From contig NZ_JAIGNI010000148.1 of NCBI RefSeq assembly GCF_026130175.1, positions 1 to 54,572 on the forward strand: a stretch of DNA of 54,572 nucleotides. Reading direction: 5' to 3'. Under the pieces are notes generated by a model. The model searched no databases and was not told the DNA's origin. It worked only from the letters and a program-made list of their open reading frames with translations. This DNA is from Lyngbya sp. CCAP 1446/10. GTDB lineage: Bacteria; Cyanobacteriota; Cyanobacteriia; Cyanobacteriales; Microcoleaceae. This document shows, in pieces, positions 17,287 to 26,304 of the stretch (within the stretch, counting starts at the first letter, position 1; each line of letters opens with the position of its first letter). The position numbers and the translations under genes are program-made.

Positions 17287-17702
17287 GAATTGTTTTACAA
17301 GCAGTAGTTTAATATTGAAGTTTCTTGATAGTTACAGGTTCGATCGACCAATATTTCAATTGTCCGAGCGAGCCATTTTGTAAGGTGTTGCCCTTACCGG
17401 ACGTACTACCGCGCCCTCTCTCCCCTCCGCTCAAGCGTTAGGGAATATTTGGACGATCGTAAATGAATTCTTACAATACCTGTTATTCTACTCAGTCTGG
17501 CTAAGTTTCTGCGTAGTTTTATTTTAACTTCACACACGAGCGTCCGCCCCCGTGTCAGATTGATGACAAAACGGTCGAAAATTCCCGGTAAATCTTGAAA
17601 ACTGAAGCAAAAAAGCTTTTATTACCGCATATAGCCCAGTCTGACAAGTCCCCGAAGTCCCCTGATTTGCCTTGTAGAATAGGTATAACCAAGTGTAAAT
17701 TT
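17287..17702. other. Divergent promoter region between infC and the hydrolase gene
   Basis: 416 bases without a gene. A T/A-rich stretch at 17300-17360 is the likely infC leader, and TATAACC near 17683 could belong to the hydrolase promoter. The open frame upstream of 17703 extends only to a TTG at 17595. No confident -35/-10 pair. Confidence 0.4.
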
Positions 17703-18725
17703 ATGTTGCGAGCTGAGGAAAAATTGACAAATTCTCTGCACTGGCACCAACGGGTGGGAACTCAACGAGACTGGGTGTGGCGGGGTTGGCAAACTCGCTA
17801 CACTTATTTACGGCCAGCTTTGGGACAAAATCAAGGCGCGATCGCATTTCCCGATTCTGCGGACAAACCAATCACCTCCGCCACATCAAGCACCCCGATT
17901 ATTTTACTGCACGGATTTGGAGCTTCGATCGGGCATTGGCGGCAAAATCTCACCCAACTCGCCGAAAACCATACAGTTTACGCCTTAGATTTGCTGGGGT
18001 TTGGCGCTTCCCAAAAAGCTCCCGTCAACTACGATGTGTCTTTGTGGGTCGATCAAGTTTATGATTTTTGGCTGACTTTTATCAAAGAGCCCGTAGTATT
18101 GGCAGGAAATTCGATCGGCTCCCTGATTTGTCTGGCCGCCGCCGCCGCTCACCCGGACATGGTGGCTGGTACGGTAATGATTAGCCTCCCAGACCCCTCT
18201 GTGCGAGCCGAGGCGGTGCCCGGATGGCTGTTACCGGCGATCGAAGCTGTGGAAAGCTGGTTTGTTTCCCCGCTCATCCTCAGACCTCTGTTTGCTTTAG
18301 TCCGCAAACCTGCCGTTGTCCGCCGCTGGGTTGGCTTTGCCTACGCCAACCCGGAAGCTATTACCGACGAATTAGTGGAAATTCTAGCAGGGCCTGCGGG
18401 CGATCGGGGAGCCGCCCGTGCCTTCTGCGCTGTATTCAAAGCTGTAGGAAGTGCACAAGTTGGCCCTGGTGTCAAGACTATACTGCGAAATTCCACAATC
18501 CCAATGCTGTTAATTTGGGGAAAACAAGACCGGATGATTCCCCCTCGCTTCGCCCGCCCCCACCAATTTGTCGAATGCAATCCCCAGTATGTAGAGTTAG
18601 TTGAATTAGACAATGCCGGCCACTGTCCCCAGGATGAATGCCCGGAACAAGTAAATCAAGCAATTTTGAACTGGATGAGCCGGAATTTTGCAGCTAGGGG
18701 CAAGAGTCAATTGCAGCGCTGTTGA
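17703..18725 (+). CDS. Alpha/beta-hydrolase fold protein
   Basis: 340 residues from the first ATG (MLRAEEKLTNSLHWHQRV). Oxyanion-hole motif LLHGFGASIGHWRQN, nucleophile elbow AGNSIGSLIC (Ser), catalytic Asp in IWGKQDRMIPP and catalytic His in DNAGHCPQDECP are all present, so the triad is intact. Homologues are widespread in cyanobacteria and plant plastids, usually annotated as esterase/hydrolase of unknown substrate. No signal peptide. Divergent from infC. Confidence 0.9.
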   Translation: MLRAEEKLTNSLHWHQRVGTQRDWVWRGWQTRYTYLRPALGQNQGAIAFPDSADKPITSATSSTPIILLHGFGASIGHWRQNLTQLAENHTVYALDLLGFGASQKAPVNYDVSLWVDQVYDFWLTFIKEPVVLAGNSIGSLICLAAAAAHPDMVAGTVMISLPDPSVRAEAVPGWLLPAIEAVESWFVSPLILRPLFALVRKPAVVRRWVGFAYANPEAITDELVEILAGPAGDRGAARAFCAVFKAVGSAQVGPGVKTILRNSTIPMLLIWGKQDRMIPPRFARPHQFVECNPQYVELVELDNAGHCPQDECPEQVNQAILNWMSRNFAARGKSQLQRC

Positions 18726-18905
18726 TTAGACACGGGCAGTGCGTTGCTAATTAACCAAAATAACTTGCAGGTATCGATCCCACTCAAAAATAAAGTTGTG
18801 ATAATTCGATCGCACGCGGTGGTATGGTATTACAGAATTTCCCTTACTCGTTGACACAATCGCCAAGATAGTGTATCTTTTCTAACTGGTAGCATACATA
18901 CAAGT

Positions 18906-19012
18906 TATAGCCTTTCTCAGAAAGATCAGGTACGCGAACGGGATATGGGATATGGGATATGGGATATGGGATATGGGATATGGCATACCTCACTTTTTTG
19001 AGAACCGCTATA
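18906..19012. mobile_element. MITE-like element, copy 1
   Basis: A 107-bp element starting TATAGCCTTTCTCAGAAAG and ending TTTTTTGAGAACCGCTATA. The ends are imperfect terminal inverted repeats of about 30 bp (shared pattern TATAGC..TTCTCA..AA....AGGTA.GC). The core is GGGATAT repeated about five times. A second copy lies inverted at 42267-42394. TA at each edge suits TA-target insertion as in IS630/Tc1-mariner relatives. It encodes no protein. Confidence 0.75.
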
Positions 19013-19632
19013 TGTAGTTAGTCGAAAAGCAAGTCATCAAACCAAATTACAGGTTTTATCGAGCAGCCCATCGACTGTTTTTACCGTCCCAAAAGCTTGA
19101 CAACTGCCCTAACTATATTTGCCGCCAAAAATTTTATCCGCGTCATCAATCAACCAATGCTCTGGCTGTCCATCGTGCACTCAAAAAGAGTGTTAATAAT
19201 GACAAAGCATTGCCCGCAAAGGTAACAGAAAAAACTCTCCGGTTACTGCTGACAGCATCGACTAGCGATCGTAGTGTCAGGAAAATCGCGATCGCCCTAC
19301 TAATTTTCGATCATCGCCGAAAATTCATGAGTAAAAAAAAATCCAGAAAAAAAGAGAGCAGGGACGCTATGTAATTGTATTTAACTGTCAAGCTGTCAGC
19401 AAAAATGCTTGTCCCCCCAAAATATGCCAGTTTGTCGGAGACTAATATTTTGCATCCATCAAAAGTCAGCTAAATCTTGAAAATATGGATTGTTTTCAAG
19501 ATCCGTTGTTAAGTTGTCGGTATGGTATAAAAAATTAGAACAAAACACAACAGTCAAGCGGATTATTACCCTTGCAGTAACGAGCTTCGCCAATATTAAA
19601 TAGCGATGAAACCGCTCCCTTGAAGAACCTTC

Positions 19633-19765
19633 ATTCAGTTGACAGTTGACAGTTGACAGTTGACAGCGACCTCTACTTAAAAGGAAGAGGAGTGGAGTAA
19701 TGAATAGTTTTTTTTAAATTTCTCCCGATCAGGGTTCCGGCTTTAAACCAATTCTTTCTGGTAAA
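19633..19765. repeat. Dispersed non-coding element, copy 1
   Basis: Its reverse complement matches 52095-52224: a 36-base block containing CCAGAAAGAATTGGTTTAAA is identical, followed by GGGAGAAATT, TTACTCCA, TCCTCTTCCTT and TAGAGGTCGCT with short differences, ending in TCAACTG heptamers. The left end here is four copies of TTGACAG. Confidence 0.85.
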
Positions 19766-20075
19766 ATTTGACCTTATAACTTGTACCTTTTAACTTCAAG
19801 AAAGACATTGTTTCTTACTCCTAAAAATAAATACCTTCGCTTGTGCCAACAATTTTTCAGTCAGCTTATAACCGATCGCCCCCAAATATACGGGCAAGTT
19901 TCAAAATGCCATGATTGGGCATTTTGTAGGCTGTTAACGCATAAATAAAGTCAATGAGAGCCAACAACTGACGGTCGGAAGTCCCCAGTCGGCTAATGGC
20001 TCACCGCTGAAAGCCGATCGGGCAAGCGGCACCCTTCCACCTTTTAGCAGTAACGCAAACGAGGAAAAAACTGTC

Positions 20076-21863
20076 GTGAAATTCCACTGGCTACTACCGA
20101 GTTTCTTAAGTGTATTTTTGCTCGCTGGAGCCGCCGAAGCAGCGAGACTGCAATCTTGGCGGTTTGATGCTTCAGAGAACCGGCTTTACATTAGAACAGA
20201 GGGGGGAGTTCAACCCAAAGCTCAACTGATTTTCAACCCCACGCGGTTGGTAATCGACTTACCGGGGACGAGTCTGGGCCGTTCTGCGGTCAGTCAACCG
20301 CTCTCAGGCGCGATCGAATCTGTGCGAGTAGGACAGTTTGACGACGATACCACCAGAATAGTCGTCGAACTCAGAGACGGATTTACCCTAGATCCGCAGC
20401 AAGTAAAATTCCGGGGAATTTCTCCGAGCGAGTGGACAGTAGATTTGCCAACGCCAGTGCAGGGAGCAACTCAAAATCCGATTTCAGAACCAGGGGGAGA
20501 AAGATTATCGGTTGAACCTTCAGCAACGGAAACCCAATCTGCTGAAGCGACTGTAGTTCAGAACGTTCAGGTGACGGCGGACGGTTTTTTAGTCCGCACT
20601 GCGGGCGGGCGCCCCCAAATTAATTTTCAACAAAGTCGGGCCGGGGACATCGCCACCCTCGATATTGAAGGAGCTACTTTAGCTCCGGGCGCGGGCGGCC
20701 AACAGCCTCAAACGAACGGCAAGTACGGAGTTGACAAGATTGAAGTCCGGCAACTGCCAACAGATCCGCCCGTTACCCGCGTGACTTTGCGGATGAAGAG
20801 TTCTAATACTCAGTGGCGCGCTTCTGTGAGCAATTCGGGCTCTGTTGTGCTATCGCCAGGAGGCACGAGGCCGCCAATCCTCACGGGCTCCCAACCTGTA
20901 CCTGTTGGGAGACCAGCTCAAGCAAGTTTAGCGAGAGTTCAGTCCATTGATTTAGCCAGTAATGGCACGCAATTTGTGGTGAGAACTGATCGCCAAGTCT
21001 CCTATACCAGCGGGTGGGATCAGTCGTCGAAATCTTACTGGATTCGGCTCGCTTCTAGTTCTCTGACTGGGCAAATTCCTCAGCTTGATGGGAACAGTCC
21101 TGTATCGTTTACTGCCAGTCAGGAAGACGCGGAGACTGTGGTGATTTGGGTGCAGCCGCGATCGGGGGTACAGGTAGGCAGGGTGACGAGACCTAACCCG
21201 CAGTTACTGTCTTTGCAGTTGCGATCGAGTGCTAGCGCGCAGCCACCTGTGACTCGCGATCCCAATCCGCAGCCGTTGCCGAGAAGGACTATCGGAGCGG
21301 GTGATTTGCCCCAAGGTTCTAACCGCCGTTTCGTCGTAGCGATCGATCCAGGTCACGGCGGCCGCGATCCGGGTGCAGTCGGGATTCAAGGCATTCAGGA
21401 GAAAGAGATTGTTTTGGATATCTCGTATCAGGTGGCGAGGCTGCTGGAACAGCAGGGCGTGCAAGCGGTGATGACTCGGACTGACGACAGCGAAATCGAC
21501 CTGGAACCGAGAGTTTCTTTGGCGGCACGGGTGAATGCTACTTTGTTTGTCAGCATTCACGCTAATGCGATTAATATGAGTCGGCCGGATATTAGCGGGA
21601 TTGAGACTTATTATTTCGATAGCGGGCAAGATTTAGCTCGCGTGATTCACGCCAGTATTTTGGACGGGACGGGGGCGACTGACCGCCGGGTGCGGCAGGC
21701 GAGATTTTATGTTTTGAGGAAGAGTTCTATGCCTTCTGTGTTGTTGGAAGTCGGTTTTGTAACAGGTGCTGAGGATGCTGCTAGACTTTCCGATCCAGCT
21801 TACCGCAGTCAAATGGCCGCTTCGATCGCTCGCGGCATTTTACTTTATCTTCAACAAAGATAA
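20076..21863 (+). CDS. amiC: N-acetylmuramoyl-L-alanine amidase with AMIN domains
   Basis: 595 residues with a GTG start and GAGGAAA 8 bp upstream. Residues 1-22 form a signal peptide (FLSVFLLAGAAEAA). AMIN domains follow (about 25-130, with weaker copies to about 390), which in this family target the enzyme to septal cell wall. The Amidase_3 catalytic domain spans about 420-595: VAIDPGHGGRDPGAVG (Zn His), KEIVLDISYQVA (Zn Glu), FVSIHANA (Zn His) and SVLLEVGFVT (catalytic Glu). It cleaves the amide between MurNAc and the stem peptide during cell separation; in filamentous cyanobacteria AmiC also makes nanopores in septal peptidoglycan. The next gene, murI, is also a cell-wall gene. Confidence 0.95.
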   Translation: MKFHWLLPSFLSVFLLAGAAEAARLQSWRFDASENRLYIRTEGGVQPKAQLIFNPTRLVIDLPGTSLGRSAVSQPLSGAIESVRVGQFDDDTTRIVVELRDGFTLDPQQVKFRGISPSEWTVDLPTPVQGATQNPISEPGGERLSVEPSATETQSAEATVVQNVQVTADGFLVRTAGGRPQINFQQSRAGDIATLDIEGATLAPGAGGQQPQTNGKYGVDKIEVRQLPTDPPVTRVTLRMKSSNTQWRASVSNSGSVVLSPGGTRPPILTGSQPVPVGRPAQASLARVQSIDLASNGTQFVVRTDRQVSYTSGWDQSSKSYWIRLASSSLTGQIPQLDGNSPVSFTASQEDAETVVIWVQPRSGVQVGRVTRPNPQLLSLQLRSSASAQPPVTRDPNPQPLPRRTIGAGDLPQGSNRRFVVAIDPGHGGRDPGAVGIQGIQEKEIVLDISYQVARLLEQQGVQAVMTRTDDSEIDLEPRVSLAARVNATLFVSIHANAINMSRPDISGIETYYFDSGQDLARVIHASILDGTGATDRRVRQARFYVLRKSSMPSVLLEVGFVTGAEDAARLSDPAYRSQMAASIARGILLYLQQR

Positions 21864-21904
21864 TGGGCATGGGCCAAACAGGGCATTGGCCAAACAGGGC
21901 ATCG

Positions 21905-22095
21905 GGCATTGGTAATTGGTAATTGGGAATTGGTAATTGGGAATTGGTAATTGGGAATTGGTAACTAATGACAACAGACAACAGTCAACAGACAACAGTC
22001 AACAGACAACAGTCAACAGACAACAGTCAACAGACAACAGACAACAGACAACAGACAACAGACAACAGACAACAGACAACAGACAACAGTCAACA
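21905..22095. repeat. Heptanucleotide microsatellites at the start of murI
   Basis: AATTGGT/AATTGGG units run from about 21910 to 21963. Units of ACAACAG/ACAGTCA run from about 21972 to 22095, about 17 copies, and lie inside the murI reading frame. Because the unit is 7 bases, three units make seven codons. Confidence 0.9.
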
Positions 22096-22933
22096 AAGAA
22101 TCGGTATTTTTGACAGCGGTGTGGGCGGTTTGACTGTTTTGACGCAGTTATACAAACAATTGCCGAACGAATCAATACTTTATTTTGGAGATACGGCGAG
22201 GCTGCCTTACGGCACTCGGGCGGCGTCGGAAATTGTACATTTTGTCCGGGAAATTATGGCCTGGCTGGTGGAACAGGATGTGAAAATGGTGATTATGGCC
22301 TGCAACACCAGTTCTGCTTTGGCGATGGAGATGGTGCAGGCTGAGTTTGATATTCCGGTGCTGGGAGTAATTCTGCCGGGGGCGCAGGCTGCGGTGCAGC
22401 AAGGTAAGCGGATCGGAGTCATTGCAACTCCTGCTACTGCTGCTAGCAATGCTTATCGAAATGCGATTTTGGAAATGGACGATTCTTGCCGAGTATGGCA
22501 GGTTAGCTGTCCGGCTTTTGTGCCGCTGGTGGAGCAAAACCGGATTCACGATCCTTATACTTCTGAGGTGGCGCGAGAATATTTGGCTCCTTTGATTCAG
22601 CAGCGGATTGATACGCTGATTTACGGCTGTACTCATTATCCGCTGTTGGCTCCCGTGTTGCGATCGCTCTTGCCTGCTGGGGTAAATTTGATCGATCCTG
22701 CGGTGCGCGTGGTGGCTGCTGCGGCGAGAGAATTGGAGGTTTTGGGGCTGCGGAATGCTGGTGTGGCGCTGCCGACTCGTTTTTGTGTGAGTGGCCCTCC
22801 GCAGCAGTTTGCGGACTTGTCGGTGCAGTGGCTGGGCTGTACTCCTGCGGTTGAAAAAGTATCTCTGCCGGCCGTTGTACGTAGCGAAGCGGGGCGTAAG
22901 CCATCGCCCGTATCCCTGGAATCTGTCGAATAA
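21968..22933 (+). CDS. murI: Glutamate racemase with a repeat-encoded N-terminal extension
   Basis: 321 residues. From residue 51 it is a standard MurI: RIGIFDSGVGGLTVLTQL (Asp/Ser substrate contacts), YFGDTARLPYG, MACNTSSALAM (first catalytic Cys) and YGCTHYPLL (second catalytic Cys). It makes D-glutamate for peptidoglycan. Residues 1-50 consist of QQTTDNR-like repeats encoded by the heptanucleotide array. No ATG lies between the array and the conserved start, so translation must begin at or before 21968, or at a non-ATG codon inside the array. Located 104 bp after the amidase gene, probably one cell-wall operon. Confidence 0.93.
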   Translation: MTTDNSQQTTVNRQQSTDNSQQTTDNRQQTTDNRQQTTDNSQQRIGIFDSGVGGLTVLTQLYKQLPNESILYFGDTARLPYGTRAASEIVHFVREIMAWLVEQDVKMVIMACNTSSALAMEMVQAEFDIPVLGVILPGAQAAVQQGKRIGVIATPATAASNAYRNAILEMDDSCRVWQVSCPAFVPLVEQNRIHDPYTSEVAREYLAPLIQQRIDTLIYGCTHYPLLAPVLRSLLPAGVNLIDPAVRVVAAAARELEVLGLRNAGVALPTRFCVSGPPQQFADLSVQWLGCTPAVEKVSLPAVVRSEAGRKPSPVSLESVE

Positions 22934-23147
22934 GCCGGCCAATTTATCGATCGCACGGAGCGCGTTGCTTGCATTCGAGGATCGCACAAATATTACCCCC
23001 ACATCCCAGACACTTAGGGATTTGGGGGTTTAATTATGGCGATCGAAGGTAGCAATCAATCTACGATCTGTAATAAAATGCAACAAAAGCTTTGATGAAC
23101 AATGCAAATAACGTCCTATATCTGCTGGAGATCTTCAGCCTTGAACC

Positions 23148-23702
23148 ATGTCAACCTATATATCGCAAGCAGTGTTACTTGTAGACGGCTATAACATGAT
23201 TGGACTGTGGCCTCGACTCCGAGAGAAGCGCGATCGCGACGAACTCGAAACAGCTCGCCGTGAGTTAATTGAGGTTTTAGTTAACTACAGCGCCGTTCAA
23301 GATTTTGAGGCTCGACTCGTGTTTGACGCTCACTATCGAGATACTCCCAGCGTTAAAGAAATTATTACTAAAAATTTATCAGTGCACTACACTGACTTCG
23401 GTCAGACAGCAGATACTTATATTGAAAAGTCTTGTGCTAATTTGCGGTATGAGTTGCGATCGATCAAAGGTAAAGGGCGCATGATTGTCGCCACCTCAGA
23501 CAGAGCGCAGCAATTGACAGTAGTCGGCTACGGCGCCGAATGGATGTCCGCCGAACAACTAGCGGCTGACGTAGAATCCACCGCCCGCCGCAGCGAGCGC
23601 CAGCACAAATCCCGCAAAAAAACTTCTAGTCGCTTTCTGGCCAGTTCCCTCGATCCAGAATCCCAGCAGCGCCTCGCCAGAATGAGAATGGGGCTGCATT
23701 AG
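23148..23702 (+). CDS. NYN-domain (YacP/Rae1-like) ribonuclease
   Basis: 184 residues. VLLVDGYNMIG carries the first conserved Asp of the NYN/PIN-like fold; ARLVFDAHYRDTPSVKEI and SVHYTDFGQTADTYIEK carry the next acidic residues; GRMIVATSDRAQQLTVVGYGAEWMSA has the TSD motif. In Bacillus the homologue Rae1 cleaves mRNA in the ribosomal A site. The C-terminal tail (RRSERQHKSRKKTSSR) is basic and may contact RNA. It stands alone, about 110 bp before the tRNA-Asn gene. Confidence 0.88.
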   Translation: MSTYISQAVLLVDGYNMIGLWPRLREKRDRDELETARRELIEVLVNYSAVQDFEARLVFDAHYRDTPSVKEIITKNLSVHYTDFGQTADTYIEKSCANLRYELRSIKGKGRMIVATSDRAQQLTVVGYGAEWMSAEQLAADVESTARRSERQHKSRKKTSSRFLASSLDPESQQRLARMRMGLH

Positions 23703-23811
23703 CTGCCTAAACCCGCTTGGTGTATGAGAAAAAAAAAAGTTTGCAAAAGGCCTTGCCAAATCGAATCGGTTCAGCTACTATTAGTAAATGTGGGTGACAA
23801 AAACCACGCAA

Positions 23812-24185
23812 TCCTCGGTAGCTCAGTGGCAGAGCGATCGGCTGTAATGAATGCAAGCCTTTGGTATTAACCAAAAGCCCTAGTGACATAGCAGCTTTAT
23901 CCGGTAACGGGTACTGAAAAATCGGGTGAATTCAAGGAAACCGCAGCACTTCGGGTGGCGGCAATCTTGAGCCAAGTCTGGCGAAAGGCAGTGGTTTTGA
24001 CCACAAGTAGCCATAAAGGTGCAGAGACTAGAGATGAGGAGCCTAACCAATAAATCTCACAGCGCCCGACATCCAGCGACAGATATTAAATCTGCGTTCT
24101 AGGGATGATGAAATAGTCCACGCCCTTCGGAAACGTTGGGATAAGTGTAACCGATTGGTCGTAGGTTCAAATCCTACCCGGGGAG
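23812..24185 (+). tRNA. trnN: tRNA-Asn(GUU), interrupted by a group I intron
   Basis: Exons 23812-23845 and 24148-24185 join to a 72-nt tRNA. The acceptor stem is TCCTCGG/CCGGGGA with discriminator G; the D arm is GCTC AGTGGCA GAGC; the anticodon stem is ATCGG/CCGAT around loop CTGTTAA, giving anticodon GTT; the T arm is CGTAGG TTCAAAT CCTACC-like. CCA is not encoded. The interruption falls between anticodon positions 35 and 36. The mature sequence is close to ordinary cyanobacterial tRNA-Asn. Confidence 0.93.
23846..24147 (+). ncRNA. Group I intron (IC3-like) in tRNA-Asn
   Basis: A 302-nt intron with group I core elements: P (GAATTCAAGGAAACC, about 23928-23942), Q (CAATCTTGAGCC, about 23962-23973), R (GTGCAGAGACTAGA, about 24020-24033) and S (GATGAAATAGTCC, about 24107-24119). 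R GACTA and S TAGTC pair to form P7. P1 pairs exon GGCTGT with intron GC(A)AGCC, one bulged A, with the U.G wobble at the 5' splice site. The last base is G, as required. No homing-endonuclease frame. The layout matches the IC3 introns of cyanobacterial tRNA-Leu and tRNA-fMet. Confidence 0.9.
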
Positions 24186-24195
24186 TTAGTAAAAG

Positions 24196-24231
24196 TCTGA
24201 AGTTGGAATTTTCCAGCTTCAGATTTTTTTT
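24196..24231 (+). terminator. Terminator after tRNA-Asn
   Basis: TCTGAAGTTGGA and TCCAGCTTCAGA form a 12-bp stem (one G.T) with an ATTT loop, followed by eight T residues, 11 bp after the tRNA end. Confidence 0.85.
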
Positions 24232-24374
24232 GTGTTTAATTATGGTCATGAATCCCAAGCCGATTCTGGTCAGATTCAAAACATCCGTTGAGAATCCCCA
24301 CGAATGCAAGACCAGCAAGAGATCAAACCTAAAATATCCTTGTGGGGAACTGCATTTGCGAAGCCCAAAGACCG

Positions 24375-26050
24375 TTCAACTCCCGAAACCATCTCTTTTC
24401 GATGCTTTCACGGAGTCTTTACAGAATTTCTGAAAAATAAAGTGAGATTTTGCATAAAACTACCGAGTCGGCCCCGATAGATAAGTATGAGGGACAGTTA
24501 GGCGGTTGGGTCGATCGCCCTTCAACTTCCAAAACCAACTCTTTCGGTACTTTCACGCAGTCTTTACAGAATTTCTGAAAAAAAATTGAAATTTTGCATA
24601 AAACTACCGAGTTAGCCCTGATAAGTAAATGTACGAGACAGTTAGGCAGTTGGGGCTATTTTTCGCACAACGAAGTCGATCGCGCAATCCCGCAGTCCGA
24701 AAGTCCGGGAGGTAATTAATTACCTACCGGGCTGGGGGGAAAGCGCATTATTCGATCGCCCTTCAACTCCCAAAATCCGCTTTTTGCAGTGCTTTCACGT
24801 AGTCTTTACAAAACTTTGCCAAAAAAAAGTTGAGTTTTGCATAAAACTACCGAGTCGGTCCTGATAGATAAGTATGAGGGACAGTTAGGCGGTTGGGGCG
24901 ATCGCCCTTCAACTCCCAAAACCAACTTTTTTCAGTGCTTTCACGCAGTCTTTACAGAATTTCTCAAAATAAAGTGAAATTTTGCATAAAACTACCGAGT
25001 CAGCCCTGATAGATAAGTATGAGGGACAGTTAGGCGGTTGGGTCGATCGCCCTTCAACTCCCAAAACCAACTCTTTCGGTGCTTTCACGCAGTGTTTACA
25101 AAGCTTTACAAAAAAAACCGTAGAGTTTTGCATAAAACTACCGAGTTAGCCCTGATAGATAAATAAGGACTTACGCACCAAGCTCAAGAAACCGGGTTTT
25201 TCGCCGAATCTCCTGCTAACAGCGCATAATTTTCGCAAAAACCCGGTTTCTGGCCCCGCATAAATCCTGTGGCGCGATCGCCCTCACGGCCAATAGGGTC
25301 GATCGCCCGTCAACTCCCAAAACCAACTCTTTCGGTACTTTCACGCAGTCTTTACAAAGCTTTACAAAAAAAATCGTAGAGTTTTGCATAAAACTACCGA
25401 GTTAGCCCTGATATATAAATAAGGAGTTACGCACCAAGCTCAAGAAACCGGGTTTTTCGCCGAATCTCCCGCTAACAGCGCATAATTTCGCAAAAACCCG
25501 GTTTCTGGCCCCGCATAAATCCTGTGGCGCGATCGCCCTCACGGCCAATAGGGTCGATCGCCCTTCAACTCCCAAAACCAACTCTTTCGGTACTTTCACG
25601 CAGTCTTTACAAAGCTTTACAAAAAAAATCGTAGAGTTTTGCATAAAACTACCGAGTTAGTCCTGATATATAAATAAGGACTTACGCACCAAGCTCAAGA
25701 AACCGGGTTTTTCGCAGAATCTCCTGGTAACAGCGCATAATTTTCGCAAAAACCCGGTTTCTGGCATCGCATAAATCCTGTGGCGCGATCGCCCTCACGG
25801 CCTTTAGGGTCGATCGCCCTTCAACTCCCAAAACCGGCTCTTTCGGTACTTTCACGCAGTCTTTACAAAGCTTTACAAAAAAAACGTAGAGTTTTGCATA
25901 AAACTACCGAGTTAGTCCTGATATATAAGTAAGGACTTACGCACCAAGCTCAAGAAACCGGGTTTTTCGCAGAATCTCCTGCTAACAGCGAATAGTTTCG
26001 CAAAAACCCGGTTTCTGGCCCCGCATAAATCCTGTGGCGCGATCGACTTT
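24375..26050. repeat. Tandem array of eight 145-257 bp units
   Basis: Units start with TTCAACTCCCAAAACC-like sequence at 24375, 24521, 24762, 24908, 25052, 25309, 25564 and 25820. All share TTTCACGCAGTCTTTACA and TTTTGCATAAAACTACCGAG. Spacing is 144-146 bp between simple early units. The third interval is 241 bp owing to an insert that contains the palindrome AGGTAATTAATTACCT, and the later units are about 256 bp because a family B hairpin plus GACTTACGCACCAAGCTCAAG is inserted. The last three units are nearly identical to one another, so recent amplification is likely. No gene is evident; minus-strand open frames here are repeat by-products. Confidence 0.92.
25095..25879 (+). promoter_or_regulatory. 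Four HLR1-like direct-repeat sites inside the array
   Basis: TTTACAAAGCTTTACAAA occurs exactly at 25095-25112, 25351-25368, 25606-25623 and 25862-25879. It fits the HLR1 consensus for the response regulator RpaB, two (G/T)TTACA(T/A)(T/A) repeats separated by two bases. Units 1-4 of the array have only degenerate versions. Whether RpaB binds here is inference. Confidence 0.45.
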
Positions 26051-26304
26051 ATTAATTTCAGGGGTGCATTAATCTATGGATTTTGAATCGGGCTTTAGCG
26101 GTTGTTTGCGGTGTTGGCGGGCGATTCCCTGGGGGATAGCTTAGCTTCACAAAGTTTTTCACTATACCTTAACTGACTTGAAGGGCGATCGACCCTAATT
26201 TTCAGGCGAGCAAATTCGGTGAATGTGACACGTCTGTGCGTGTCGGCGGAGTCTTTTTGTCAATTTTCAGCACACATTGTATCTACCAAAAGAGGAACAG
26301 AATC

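Larger units (their letters stand above)
18726..20075. other. 1.35-kb intergenic region with two dispersed elements
   Basis: No coding frame worth calling. It holds a MITE-like element (18906-19012), a dispersed element with an inverted copy near 52.1 kb (19633-19765), and a long leader for the amidase gene with the ribosome site GAGGAAA at 20061-20067. Between 19013 and 19632 I see no recognisable feature other than two HIP1-like sites near 19265-19300. Confidence 0.5.

Noticed and set aside
24909..25644. Minus-strand frames encoding LCKDCVK...PKELVLGVEG in the array
   Set aside because: They arise from the tandem repeat and change frame between units; no conserved start site or homologue recognised.
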